Shown in pieces: positions 7,959-16,087 of a stretch of 64,000 bases of DNA (positions are counted from its first letter, which is position 1; every line of letters starts with the position of its first letter). The position numbers and the translations under genes were made by a program. The notes under the pieces are model-generated. The model was not told the DNA's origin, ran no database searches, and saw only the letters and a list, made by a program, of their open reading frames with translations. Location: NCBI RefSeq assembly GCF_008035925.1, contig NZ_CP036264.1, positions 2,538,443-2,602,442 of the forward strand. The letters run 5' to 3'. The stretch is from Stieleria maiorica. GTDB lineage: Bacteria; Planctomycetota; Planctomycetia; Pirellulales; Pirellulaceae.

Positions 7959-8423
7959 TTAAAGTGGCTTGTGTCCTGTCATGCTTACCGCGCAAAGGTG
8001 TTTAGCGTATCGTTTGAAGACACCTCGCATGGCCAAGATTCGGTGCCGGGCGACGGGAGTCCGCATCACGTTCATAGCGATTCGGGCAGCACCGAAGATT
8101 CCCTCGTCGGAAATCACGCGCCACGGTTCCAGTAGATGCATCGCAGCATTTGGGACACGTTCAACGGCGATATAAGCGGCTGGCCGAAACGCGAGCGTTA
8201 GCCGAGCGGTCGCCCCCATCCCGGGTGCAAGTTCCACAACGGTGTCGGAAGACGATATCGATAGCGAATCAAGCATCCGGCGGGTCATTTCGATACCGCC
8301 AGGACGCAGCACCCGCTTTCCCATTCGCGCCAGCAGCCAATGGCCTGGCATCTTGGACGCGTCAAGCTTGTCGCCGGGCAACGCGTCTGGCCGGCCTCCG
8401 GAATGCGTCATTGTAGTCATCAT
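7959..8423 (-). pseudogene. SAM-dependent methyltransferase with internal deletion
   Basis: A 154-aa frame that joins two ends of a larger methyltransferase. The N-terminal part (GRPDALPGDKL, ARMGKRVLRPGG, VVELAPGMGATARL) contains the glycine-rich SAM-binding loop and the following acidic strand end (AVERVPNA). It then passes directly to what looks like the family C-terminus (HLLEPWRVISDEGIFGAARIA to FKRYAKHL). From memory, planctomycete members of this family are about 260 residues long, so roughly 100 residues of the catalytic core seem to be missing in frame. The remaining protein is unlikely to methylate anything. It sits 33 bases after ric. A genuinely short family cannot be excluded without alignment. 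Confidence 0.65.
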
Positions 8424-8456
8424 TATTCGATGGAGCTTTCTAGTGAAGGATTGGTG

Positions 8457-9161
8457 TTACTCAATCGCCAGCGCTTTGACGAATAGCACATTGTTCTCCT
8501 TGTGGACATGCTGGTGCATGTCGGCTTCAAGACGTTTCAGCGCATCAAGCATCGCCCGGTAAGTATTGCATGCCCATTCAGGTGGCGAGTATTGATCCGT
8601 GGATTCGCTTAGAGTCTCTAATAGCTTGCCGGCTTCGTCGTGTTCATGCTGCATCTGACGAATCGGGTTCGCAACACTACCGCAGTGGAACTCAGGGCGG
8701 TCGGACGATGCCTCCAGTTGCCGAATAATTGGAAATAGTATGCGTTCTTCTTTCATCATGTGTGGTTCCAATTCGGCTTTTAAGGCGACAAACGCATCAC
8801 GAACCGTCTGCAGCCGCGGCTCATTGTCCCCGTGCACTCGAGCGACTTTCTCAGTCATCAAGTCCAGCCTCGGCAGCTCCTCCTTCAGGTAAGCATGATG
8901 CGTGGACTCGATGTGGTCGGCCAACTCGGTCAGCGTCATCCCATCGGCATCGACGAAACGATCGGTTTGGGCATCAGCGTTGCACTTGTCGAGTTGTTGC
9001 AAGACGTCGGCCGTGTCGATACCGCGTTTTTCGCAGGCACGCGCTAGCGTGACTTTTCCACCGCAGCAGTAATCAATGTTGAGACGTTCGAACACGCGAG
9101 CCAGACTGGGGCTTTGACGCACAAAGTCGCCCACGGTTTGATTGGGGTCGAGAGTTAACAT
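8457..9161 (-). CDS. ric: Iron-sulfur cluster repair di-iron protein (RIC/ScdA/YtfE type)
   Basis: A 234-aa protein with the ScdA N-terminal domain (residues 1-60; conserved ERLNIDYCCGG with Cys32-Cys33) and a C-terminal hemerythrin-like four-helix bundle. Histidines and glutamates for a di-iron site are visible: THHAYL, EPHMMKEERILFP, QHEHDE and HQHVHKENNVLF. RIC proteins restore [Fe-S] clusters damaged by nitric oxide and oxidants. The gene begins 30 bases after norZ, as expected for an NO-stress operon. It acts in the cytoplasm. Length and motif order match the family well. Confidence 0.95.
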   Translation of the reverse strand: MLTLDPNQTVGDFVRQSPSLARVFERLNIDYCCGGKVTLARACEKRGIDTADVLQQLDKCNADAQTDRFVDADGMTLTELADHIESTHHAYLKEELPRLDLMTEKVARVHGDNEPRLQTVRDAFVALKAELEPHMMKEERILFPIIRQLEASSDRPEFHCGSVANPIRQMQHEHDEAGKLLETLSESTDQYSPPEWACNTYRAMLDALKRLEADMHQHVHKENNVLFVKALAIE

Positions 9162-9191
9162 TTCAGTTCCGTTGGGTCAAAGCTAGATGGA

Positions 9192-11555
9192 TTAAGACGA
9201 TCGCAGTTGAGGTTGGTCGAAACCATCGTCTTGCTTTGAAAACGAATGGCCGGTCCACAAGCCGAACACGAACCACACCAGTGCGACGGCTCCCAAGAAA
9301 AAGATCGTGTCGCCTGGGACACGCATCCAACGCAAGGTCTGCATCAGATCCGTCTGCATAAACTCACTGCTGCGGGCAAACCAATAACCGGTTTCGACAG
9401 AGGCTTTCGTTTGCAGCAGTCCAACGGGCAATAGGCTCAGCACGCACATCGCCATCAAACCGATGTTCATGCCCCAGAAGCCGACCTTCAACGCACCGTC
9501 TTTCCATGATCGAGCTGGGATCAGGACTCGCAAGCACATCAACATCAGTCCGATGCCAAGCATACCGTAAACACCGAACAACGCGGCGTGCCCGTGCAGC
9601 GGTGTTGTGTTGAGACCTTGCATGTAATAAAGAGCGATGGGGGGATTGATCATGAATCCGAACAACCCGGCCCCGATCATGTTCCAGAACGCCACGGCAA
9701 CGAAGAAGTAGATCGGCCATTTGTATCGCCGAACCCACGGCGATGCCTTGCTGCGTCGAAGGTCCTCCATGGCGTCAAAGCCAATCAACGTTAACGGCAC
9801 GACCTCTAAGGCGCTGAATACCGAGCCCCATGCAAGCGCCACCACCGGAGTGCCGGAGAAGTACAGGTGATGACACGTTCCGATGATCCCCCCAGCCAGA
9901 AAGATCGTTGCCGACAACAGTGCGGCCGCCGCGGCCAATCCAGGACGCACGAGATTCAGACGCATGAACACGAATGCGATGACGGTTGTGGCGAAGACTT
10001 CGAAGAATCCTTCCACCCACAAATGAACGACCCACCATCGCCAGTACTCGACCATCGTCAGGTGAGAGTGCTGCCCCCAGGTAAGGCCGGCTCCATAGAA
10101 TAAGGCGATCGCACCAGTGGCAACCGCCAACAACGTGACCAGATGACGCTGCGATTTCGCCTCGACGTTTCCTTGGCCGGATGTTCCGATGGCTTTCAGC
10201 TCGGGACGGCTCCGGTCCACATCGAAACTTTGCACGGCTTCTGCGGTGTCTTCCGCGTGAGCGGCCTGTCGAAGGGCGGGCCAGAGTACTCGTAGCATGA
10301 GCACAAGCCACAGCAATAGTCCTGCCATCAAGGCGATCTGCCAAAGTCGGCCGAGCTCCACATACTCATAACCTTGATGTCCGAGATAAAACGAAACGGA
10401 ATCGCTCATGTAGTTCTTGACGCTGAGCCATTCTCCAGTCAATGAACCCACGACAACTAGCAACAAGGCAGCGAACAAAACGTTGACGCCTAGCCGCTGG
10501 AACTTGGGTTCGTGATTGCTGACCAGTGGTCCAATGAACAGTCCCGCGGCCAGCCAGGCGGTCGCGATCCAAAAGAGCCCGATTTGCACGTGCCAAGTCC
10601 GCGAAACGCTATAGGGTAAGTATTCGGCCAATGGAAACCCGTAGAACCCCTCGCCCTCGACGCCGTAGTGGGCCGTCACGATCCCCAGGCTCATCTGTGC
10701 AAAGATCAACGCGGCGACGACCCAAAAATACTTGATCGTTGCCTTCTGCGAGGGCGTGGCCTGCCATCGTGAAAGCGGGTCGGAAGCCGCGATCCCCTCC
10801 GCTTTTTCCTCTTCTTCGCGACGAGAAGCGTACCACCAAGCCATTGCGGAGATTCCGGCAAGCAACATGATCACGCTGACACCGGTCCACACGATGTTGT
10901 CACCCGTAGGCCGATTGCCGACCAACGGTTCGTGTGGCCAGTTGTTGGTATAGCTGGCGATGTCACTGGGCCGTGTCGTGGAAGCGGCCCAAGATGTCCA
11001 AAAGATGAACGTTGCGAATTTGTGAAGCCGCTGCTCATCGGAAATCGTTCCCGGCGGGATGGCGTAGTCGGCGTTGCCGTCGATGAACACAGTTTTGTAA
11101 TGTTCGACATTCGCTGCGAACGCCTCCGCGCGAATCGGGGCGATTGTGGCCACACCCGTCGACTCATCATAGGTGTTGGTGTGCATCATCTTCGACAATC
11201 GCCCGATGAGTTGGCCTTGGTGTTCTTCGTCCAATTCATCAAATGGCTGCCCAAACTCGGCCCCGCCCCATTTGTCAAGGATGAACATGGCTTCACGATG
11301 CAACCAGTCAGCCGTCCAGTCAGGAGCGACATAGCTACCGTGCCCCCAGATCGAACCCACCTGCATGCCACCCAACGACTGCCAAACATTTTGGCCCTTG
11401 CCAATTTCGCCGCTTTCAACAAGCGTCACTCCGTCCGTGGTGACAAACTTGTCAGGGATCGGCGGCATCTCTTGATAGATTCGTGTTCCAATCCAGCCTA
11501 GGACCAGGAACGAGACAACCATCACGGCTGTAAATGCGAGCCAAAGACGTTTCAT
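9192..11555 (-). CDS. norZ: Quinol-dependent nitric oxide reductase (qNOR)
   Basis: A 787-aa membrane protein with about fourteen helices, the size of the single-subunit quinol-oxidising NO reductase rather than the two-subunit cytochrome-c type. The N-terminal periplasmic extension between helices I and II (GKGQNVWQSLGGMQVGSIWGHGSY) is the qNOR hallmark. The catalytic domain keeps the conserved histidines (VHLWVEGFFEVF, GTCHHLYFSG, LHGHAALFGVYG) that bind heme b, heme b3 and FeB, and Glu in WVEGFFE near FeB. It reduces two NO to N2O with quinol as donor, detoxifying NO or completing partial denitrification. It lies between hmp and ric on one strand. An ATGCAT half-site resembling the NsrR consensus lies about 100 bases upstream. 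Confidence 0.95.
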   Translation of the reverse strand: MKRLWLAFTAVMVVSFLVLGWIGTRIYQEMPPIPDKFVTTDGVTLVESGEIGKGQNVWQSLGGMQVGSIWGHGSYVAPDWTADWLHREAMFILDKWGGAEFGQPFDELDEEHQGQLIGRLSKMMHTNTYDESTGVATIAPIRAEAFAANVEHYKTVFIDGNADYAIPPGTISDEQRLHKFATFIFWTSWAASTTRPSDIASYTNNWPHEPLVGNRPTGDNIVWTGVSVIMLLAGISAMAWWYASRREEEEKAEGIAASDPLSRWQATPSQKATIKYFWVVAALIFAQMSLGIVTAHYGVEGEGFYGFPLAEYLPYSVSRTWHVQIGLFWIATAWLAAGLFIGPLVSNHEPKFQRLGVNVLFAALLLVVVGSLTGEWLSVKNYMSDSVSFYLGHQGYEYVELGRLWQIALMAGLLLWLVLMLRVLWPALRQAAHAEDTAEAVQSFDVDRSRPELKAIGTSGQGNVEAKSQRHLVTLLAVATGAIALFYGAGLTWGQHSHLTMVEYWRWWVVHLWVEGFFEVFATTVIAFVFMRLNLVRPGLAAAAALLSATIFLAGGIIGTCHHLYFSGTPVVALAWGSVFSALEVVPLTLIGFDAMEDLRRSKASPWVRRYKWPIYFFVAVAFWNMIGAGLFGFMINPPIALYYMQGLNTTPLHGHAALFGVYGMLGIGLMLMCLRVLIPARSWKDGALKVGFWGMNIGLMAMCVLSLLPVGLLQTKASVETGYWFARSSEFMQTDLMQTLRWMRVPGDTIFFLGAVALVWFVFGLWTGHSFSKQDDGFDQPQLRSS

Positions 11556-11651
11556 CGGATTCCTATAGGTTCGGCAGACGCCAGATAAAAATTGCTTGAT
11601 TTGATGGTGGTATCGGGTAGCGGTGTTCGCGCCGCGTTTTGCGCTACAGTG

Positions 11652-11660
11652 AATGCATCC
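11652..11660 (-). promoter_or_regulatory. Possible NsrR-type half-site upstream of norZ
   Basis: Read on the minus strand the bases are GGATGCATT, matching one arm of the NsrR-like operators found elsewhere in the window. The second arm is not recognisable, so this is a weak call about 100 bases before the norZ start. Confidence 0.25.
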
Positions 11661-11684
11661 GGAGACGGGACCCTATCTGCAACA

Positions 11685-12920
11685 CTAAGCTGGGATCGTG
11701 GCGTGAAACTCTTGTTTGGGACCAAAAAACTCGTAGCGTACGCGATGCTCATCCACGCCTAGCTCTCGCAAACTCGCGTGCACCGATTGCATGAACGGCT
11801 TGGGGCCACAGAAGTAGAAATCTGCCTCTTCATACGGAGTCCAGGTCCGCAACAGCTCCGTTGTCACCAACCCGACGGCATCGCACGCATTGGTTTCCAC
11901 GTCACCAGGGAGCGGCTGGTCGTATAGAACATGGGTGTGCACATTCGGCGCGGCTTCGGCCAAATTGCGGAGTTCATCGGCAAAAGCGTGCAATTTGCTA
12001 TTGCGAGCAGCCTGCAAGAAGTAAATGTGAGCGTCGGGATTGGCATGCACGATGGATTTCGCCATCGAAAGCAGAGGCGTGATTCCGATACCACCGGCGA
12101 GTAATACGATCGGCTTGGCGACCCTCGTTGCATCCACCGTGAATTCACCACAGGGTGGCCCCAGTTTGATTCGGTGCCCTTCGGCAATCGCATCATGCAG
12201 GTGGTTCGAGATCAAGCCGTCGGGTGCATCGGCGATCGGCCGTTCTTCCCGTTTGACACTGATGCGAAAATGCGACTCGCCGGGGCGATCAGACAAACTG
12301 TAGTTGCGCGGAGAGGTCGGCGTATTGGGGTGTTCAATGTGGACGGTGATGTACTGACCGGGCTTGAACGGAGGGAGCGGCCCCTCGTCTTCCGGCTTCA
12401 AATAGAACGAAGTGACGACATCGCTTTCGGGAACTTTCCGGGAAACCAAAAAATTGCGTGTACCGTTCCACCCGCCGGGAGTCGACTCCTGTTCCTTGTA
12501 GATCCCAGACTCACGTTCGATGAAGATGTCCGCCAGAAACCCGTATGCCTCCGCGACGGCGTCAATGATTTCGTCGGTCGCGGCATCGCCCATGACGTCC
12601 TTGACGGCCGCGAGCAGGTTTTCGCCGACAATCGGATAATGCTCCGCCTTGATGCCCAGTGAGCAATGTTTCTGGGCGATCAACTCGACCGCTGGCATCA
12701 GGACGGCAGGATTGTCAATGTGCGTAAAGTAGGCACAAATCGCACCGGCCAAGGCCTTTTGTTGCCCACCGGTATGCTGGTGTGCCTGATTAAAAAATGC
12801 CTTCACCTCGGGGTTGGCCTCGAACATACGTTCGTAGAATCGACGCGTGATGGTCTCGGCGTTGGCGGCGACCAGGGGCGTGATTTCCTTAACGATTTGG
12901 ACCGTTTTTTCGCTCAGCAT
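11685..12920 (-). CDS. hmp: Flavohemoprotein, nitric oxide dioxygenase
   Basis: A 411-aa protein with all three Hmp domains. Residues 1-140 are the globin (proximal His85 in AQKHCSLG). Residues 150-260 are the FAD-binding domain with RNYSLSD at 205-211. The C-terminal third is the NAD(P)H-binding domain ([14 protein letters not shown] and [11 protein letters not shown]). It converts NO and O2 to nitrate using NAD(P)H under aerobic conditions, and complements norZ, which works when oxygen is low. It is divergently transcribed from the Rrf2-type regulator, with an imperfect palindrome in between, which is the classical NsrR-hmp arrangement. The norZ gene follows 129 bases downstream. Confidence 0.97.
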   Translation of the reverse strand: MLSEKTVQIVKEITPLVAANAETITRRFYERMFEANPEVKAFFNQAHQHTGGQQKALAGAICAYFTHIDNPAVLMPAVELIAQKHCSLGIKAEHYPIVGENLLAAVKDVMGDAATDEIIDAVAEAYGFLADIFIERESGIYKEQESTPGGWNGTRNFLVSRKVPESDVVTSFYLKPEDEGPLPPFKPGQYITVHIEHPNTPTSPRNYSLSDRPGESHFRISVKREERPIADAPDGLISNHLHDAIAEGHRIKLGPPCGEFTVDATRVAKPIVLLAGGIGITPLLSMAKSIVHANPDAHIYFLQAARNSKLHAFADELRNLAEAAPNVHTHVLYDQPLPGDVETNACDAVGLVTTELLRTWTPYEEADFYFCGPKPFMQSVHASLRELGVDEHRVRYEFFGPKQEFHATIPA

Positions 12921-12998
12921 GTCGGGGTAGTACTCAGGTCAAGAGGGGGGGCATGGCGGGGAGACCAGAACATGTACCTGAATGTATATTTCTAAATC

Positions 12999-13025
12999 TG
13001 CACGTCAAGGTGCATGATGGATCTT
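12999..13025. promoter_or_regulatory. Candidate NsrR operator between hmp and the Rrf2 regulator
   Basis: Two overlapping inverted repeats lie here: TGCAC-N6-GTGCA (12999-13014) and the imperfect palindrome AAGGTGCAT-G-ATGGATCTT (13007-13025), in which seven of nine arm positions match. The second resembles the AAGATGCAT...ATGCATCTT consensus of NsrR. It lies about 80 bases from the hmp start and overlaps the upstream alternative starts of the regulator, favouring the start at 13056. Confidence 0.5.
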
Positions 13026-13055
13026 GTCAAGAATCCGGTAGAGAATCAGAAAACC

Positions 13056-13487
13056 ATGCTTTCCAAAACAGCGGAATACGCGTTGCGAGCGGTCACGTTC
13101 TTGGCTTCAAGCGAAGCGTGCGACAAAACGCCCTCATCAGCCGACGGCATCTCGGCCGGAACACAGATTCCCCGTCGATATCTCAATCGCGTGCTCCAAG
13201 ACATGGTGGCCACCGGCCTGATCGAATCGAAATGTGGTCCGCGTGGTGGATACGCGCTTGCTCGAGTGGCCGCAAAGATCACGATCCTCGATGTGGTTAA
13301 TGCGGTTGCACCACTTGGTCGAATCGCAAGTTGTCCGCTGGGGCTCAAGTCACACACATCACTCTGCCCGCTGCATGCGGAACTGGATCGCGCCTATGCG
13401 GAAACGGAAGCTGCCTTTGCCGCGGTGACGATTAAGCAACTTCTCGATTCGGCCAGCCCGATCATCCCGCTCGTTGATTCAACGTAG
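13056..13487 (+). CDS. Rrf2-family transcriptional regulator (NsrR-like)
   Basis: A 143-aa Rrf2 protein from the start at 13056, chosen because [12 protein letters not shown] is the standard Rrf2 opening; upstream ATGs at 13014 and 13017 would add a non-conserved tail overlapping the putative operator. The winged helix has [14 protein letters not shown] as the recognition region and [11 protein letters not shown] as the wing. The cluster-binding loop holds only two cysteines in [16 protein letters not shown], with nine residues between them, whereas NsrR and IscR normally have three. A [2Fe-2S] or [4Fe-4S] cluster may therefore use a His as an extra ligand. Position next to hmp supports an NO-sensing repressor, but this is inferred from context. 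Confidence 0.85.
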   Translation: MLSKTAEYALRAVTFLASSEACDKTPSSADGISAGTQIPRRYLNRVLQDMVATGLIESKCGPRGGYALARVAAKITILDVVNAVAPLGRIASCPLGLKSHTSLCPLHAELDRAYAETEAAFAAVTIKQLLDSASPIIPLVDST

Positions 13488-13507
13488 CGCGCGGCGAGAA
13501 ACGGAGA

Positions 13508-13545
13508 CGCACTGAGCCTGGGCAAATCCAAAGCCTCAGTGGGCG
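13508..13545 (+). terminator. Hairpin downstream of the Rrf2 regulator
   Basis: CACTGAG at 13510-13516 pairs with CTCAGTG at 13535-13541, with flanking GC pairing, about 20 bases after the regulator stop. There is no T-run, so it is only a possible terminator. Confidence 0.3.
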
Positions 13546-13684
13546 CATGCCCCTAGGAGCGCTCGCGGCCTGCCAATGGCATAATGGCTAGTAGCTCGCC
13601 TCCTGGCCTTGAATCAGTTTTCCCATACCATGAAGGTGGCCTTTGGCCCTCAGTGTCCCCAGCGAGTATTCGAGATGCCGTGCG

Positions 13685-13897
13685 ATGCAACAACCTATCA
13701 CTGGTTATCACAGGGACGATGAGGGGCACTGGGTTGCTCAACTTGCATGCGGCCACAATCAACACGTCCGCCACGATCCGCCATGGCTCGTTCGACACTG
13801 GGTAACCAATCAGGCTGGACGCAACGGAATGCTCGGCTTTCACCTCGATTGCAAGAAGTGTGACGAGGGAGTTCCGGCGGATGAACGCCCCTTATAA
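13685..13897 (+). CDS. DUF3565 family protein
   Basis: A 70-aa protein that matches DUF3565: QPITGYHRDDEGHWVAQLACGHNQHVRHDPPW, then a C-terminal CKKCDEG. The conserved Cys-Gly-His, the His-rich segment and the Cys-x-x-Cys pair suggest a small zinc-binding or iron-binding unit, but no function is established for the family. The start at 13685 is chosen because family members begin at this point; no clear Shine-Dalgarno is visible, and an upstream in-frame ATG at 13643 adds a non-conserved tail. It lies about 200 bases downstream of the Rrf2 regulator on the same strand. Confidence 0.85.
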   Translation: MQQPITGYHRDDEGHWVAQLACGHNQHVRHDPPWLVRHWVTNQAGRNGMLGFHLDCKKCDEGVPADERPL

Positions 13898-14124
13898 TAC
13901 GGCTGATTCGCGAGGTTCTCAGTGGCGATGCTCCCTACGCAAGCAGACGAGAACCCACCCGCTTGCAAAGGGTTACGCTTAGGCTCAATGGAGCCCGGCA
14001 TTCACTTTCGACAACTCGCGGAAATGCTTTTCGTTGATCATGAGCCGACCACGAATGATCGATCGCCAGCAAGCGGCTTGTGCATTCCTCTAGCAATGAC
14101 GTCGCTGGGAAACATGGCTGGAGT

Positions 14125-14394
14125 TCATGCCGCCGCACGTCGAGGCGGTTGCAACGGCACAATACAGAAACCTCGCATTCGAGCCTCATTCACGACGAGG
14201 TCACTGAGGAACATCTTGTCCCGTGACTTTCCGCGGCGCTTCTGGGTCTCAATTTCCGGGTCTGACGCGCCGGCGAATTCGCGAATAATCCGTGTCACCG
14301 CTTCCGTTTTTGTTCCTTCGGGAACCCTGACATCGACGTGTACCAGCGAACCGTCAGGACCGGTCGCGTAAGTGTCAAAAGCATCGATGCCCAT
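14125..14394 (-). CDS. DUF2024-like small protein
   Basis: An 89-aa protein whose N-terminal half (AFDTYATGPDGSLVHVDVRVPEGT) resembles the DUF2024 family opening. The C-terminal half has no CxFCH motif of typical members; it instead carries a basic segment (QKRRGKSRDKMF) and ends in PPRRAAA. It may be a divergent or rearranged member. An NsrR-like operator (14450-14474) sits 55 bases upstream of its start, suggesting control by NO stress. No function is known. Confidence 0.6.
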   Translation of the reverse strand: MGIDAFDTYATGPDGSLVHVDVRVPEGTKTEAVTRIIREFAGASDPEIETQKRRGKSRDKMFLSDLVVNEARMRGFCIVPLQPPRRAAA

Positions 14395-14449
14395 ACCAGC
14401 CTCTCTTTATGAAGAATCAGGTCAACTCGAATCATCAAACTGGATGCAG

Positions 14450-14474
14450 AAAGATGCATCACTCCTACATCTTT
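14450..14474. promoter_or_regulatory. NsrR-like operator upstream of the DUF2024-like gene
   Basis: AAAGATG at 14450-14456 and CATCTTT at 14468-14474 form a perfect seven-base inverted repeat with an 11-base spacer. From AAG to CTT the span is 23 bases, equal to the 11-1-11 layout of the NsrR consensus, and the left arm reads AAGATGCAT as in the consensus. It is the best operator match in the window. Confidence 0.55.
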
Positions 14475-14538
14475 AGTCTCCGGTCGTCGCGGTGCTGGAC
14501 TTGAGCGACTTTCTAGGTTTCATCCGTAAGCACTAAAC

Positions 14539-14800
14539 CTATTGGTAAGAAAGGTTCGAGGCGAGCCAGCGTTCGACCTCCTCGATGGGCTTTCCCTTGC
14601 GTCGTGCGTAGCTTTCGATCTGGTCTCGCGTCATGCGTTCGACCGTGAAATAGCGGGACTCGGGATGACCGAAATAGAGTCCGCTGACGCTTGCCCCCGG
14701 CGTCATCGCGAAGCTGCTGGTCAATTCGATGCCCGTGTTTTTCTCCGCGTCGAGTAGGTCAAACAAGGTTCGTTTCTCGGTATGGTCCGGGCACGCAGGG
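14539..14800 (-). pseudogene. metH: metH 3' fragment (activation domain end), separated by IS insertion
   Basis: This piece encodes the last 83 residues of methionine synthase ([16 protein letters not shown], then [16 protein letters not shown], then the family C-terminus [15 protein letters not shown]). Removing the IS and one 10-base duplicate joins it exactly in frame to the 5' part, restoring [14 protein letters not shown] and a protein of about 1233 aa when counted from the GTG at 19537. It has no start of its own; a TTG in the IS end could only give an implausible product. Bases 14791-14800 are the left copy of the target duplication. Confidence 0.93.
14791..14800. repeat. Target site duplication, left copy
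   Basis: GCACGCAGGG directly precedes the left IS end and is identical to the right copy. Confidence 0.9.
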
Positions 14801-16087
14801 CACGACGATCGCACCAAAATCTGGATTCAGTATTCGCCGAAGCCTTGCCTCAGTGAACCCCTCCGCCAATAAATTCAGCCGGACTGGTTTCTCACTGCCC
14901 TGTTACGGAGATGGCAATGGCTTCCCAAATCGACGTGTTTCACGAGTGTTTTGATCAAGTTGAAGATCCGCGAGTGGCTGGACGAACAACTCATCCACTT
15001 AACTCGATTCTGTTCTTGGTTGTCTCGGCTGTCATCGCTGGCGCGGACGGTCCTGATGAGATCGAAAGCTTCGGCGATGAGAAGCTGGACTGGCTATCCA
15101 AATACGCAGATTTTGAAGCCGGCATCCCTTCTCACGATACCATCACGCGAGTGTTGTCCCTGATCAAACCAGCTGAGTTTCAGAAGGCACTTCTTCAGTG
15201 GCATGCTCATCTCTGCGAAATGAATTGGGATCACGAGATTAAGGACGACGATCATCCCGTTCATGTTGCGATCGATGGCAAGACGGTACGAGGTTCCTAC
15301 ACCGACGCGGAGAAATCCGATGCGATCCACATTGTCAGCGCCTGGGCAACCGAAAACGGCGTTGCGCTTGGGCAAACCGAAGTCGACTCAAAGTCCAACG
15401 AAATCACGGCGATTCCCGAGTTACTCGAATTGATCGACATCAGCAATGCGATCGTGACGCTCGACGCTATGGGTTGCCAAAAGTCGATCGCCGAAAAGAT
15501 TATCGACGAAGGTGGCGACTATGTTTTCGCCGTCAAGGACAATCACCCCAAGCTCTGCGCCGCCATCGCTGAACATTTTGAAATGGCTCACAACGAAGGG
15601 CTCACAACTCATGGCGTGCGATCGACCACGACCAAGGGGAAGCAGGCTGGGCGTGACGAAGAACGCTTTTACGCGACTGGCCCGATTCCTGAGTCACTGC
15701 GTGCCCTGACCGATCAATGGAAAGGGGCCAAAAGCATTTGCCAAGCGAATACTTGCACGAGTCGTGGCGACAAACAAACAAGTGATATTCGCTACTACAT
15801 TTCAAGCCGACCGGCACGTGTAGGTGAATTCGCAAATAGCGCTCGTCGCCACTGGGGCATCGAAAGCATGCACTGGGTTCTCGATGTCGTGTTTCATGAG
15901 GATTCGAGTCGGCTCCGAACCAAGAACGCTACGTCGAACATGAGCTTTACTCGTCGGTTTGTCACGACGCTTCTCAAGCGAGACACCCGGAAGAAGAGTC
16001 TTAGGCGGAAACGAAAAATCGCAGGCTGGAACACCGCATTTCTCGAAAAACTCCTGTTTGCAGCCTAATTTTGGTGCGATCGTCGTG
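14801..16087 (+). mobile_element. ISAs1-family insertion sequence in metH
   Basis: The element is 1287 bases long. Its ends are perfect 20-base inverted repeats, CACGACGATCGCACCAAAAT at 14801-14820 and its complement at 16068-16087. It is flanked by 10-base direct repeats GCACGCAGGG (14791-14800 and 16088-16097), a duplication length normal for ISAs1. It contains one intact transposase. Identical ends, an intact gene and an undamaged duplication indicate a recent insertion. No second copy is seen in the window. Confidence 0.95.
14911..16068 (+). CDS. ISAs1-family transposase
   Basis: A 385-aa DDE transposase. The catalytic triad is readable: Asp122 in [11 protein letters not shown], Asp185 in VTLDAMGCQ and Glu318 in [15 protein letters not shown]. 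The N-terminal [26 protein letters not shown] is typical of the family's H_repeat-associated domain. The frame is complete, and its stop codon shares one base with the right inverted repeat. It presumably catalyses cut-and-paste movement of the surrounding element. Nothing suggests inactivation. Confidence 0.96.
   Translation: MAMASQIDVFHECFDQVEDPRVAGRTTHPLNSILFLVVSAVIAGADGPDEIESFGDEKLDWLSKYADFEAGIPSHDTITRVLSLIKPAEFQKALLQWHAHLCEMNWDHEIKDDDHPVHVAIDGKTVRGSYTDAEKSDAIHIVSAWATENGVALGQTEVDSKSNEITAIPELLELIDISNAIVTLDAMGCQKSIAEKIIDEGGDYVFAVKDNHPKLCAAIAEHFEMAHNEGLTTHGVRSTTTKGKQAGRDEERFYATGPIPESLRALTDQWKGAKSICQANTCTSRGDKQTSDIRYYISSRPARVGEFANSARRHWGIESMHWVLDVVFHEDSSRLRTKNATSNMSFTRRFVTTLLKRDTRKKSLRRKRKIAGWNTAFLEKLLFAA

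Noticed and set aside
14539..14817. Independent gene starting with TTG in the IS end
   Set aside because: The sequence is the C-terminus of MetH and joins exactly to the 5' part when the IS is removed.
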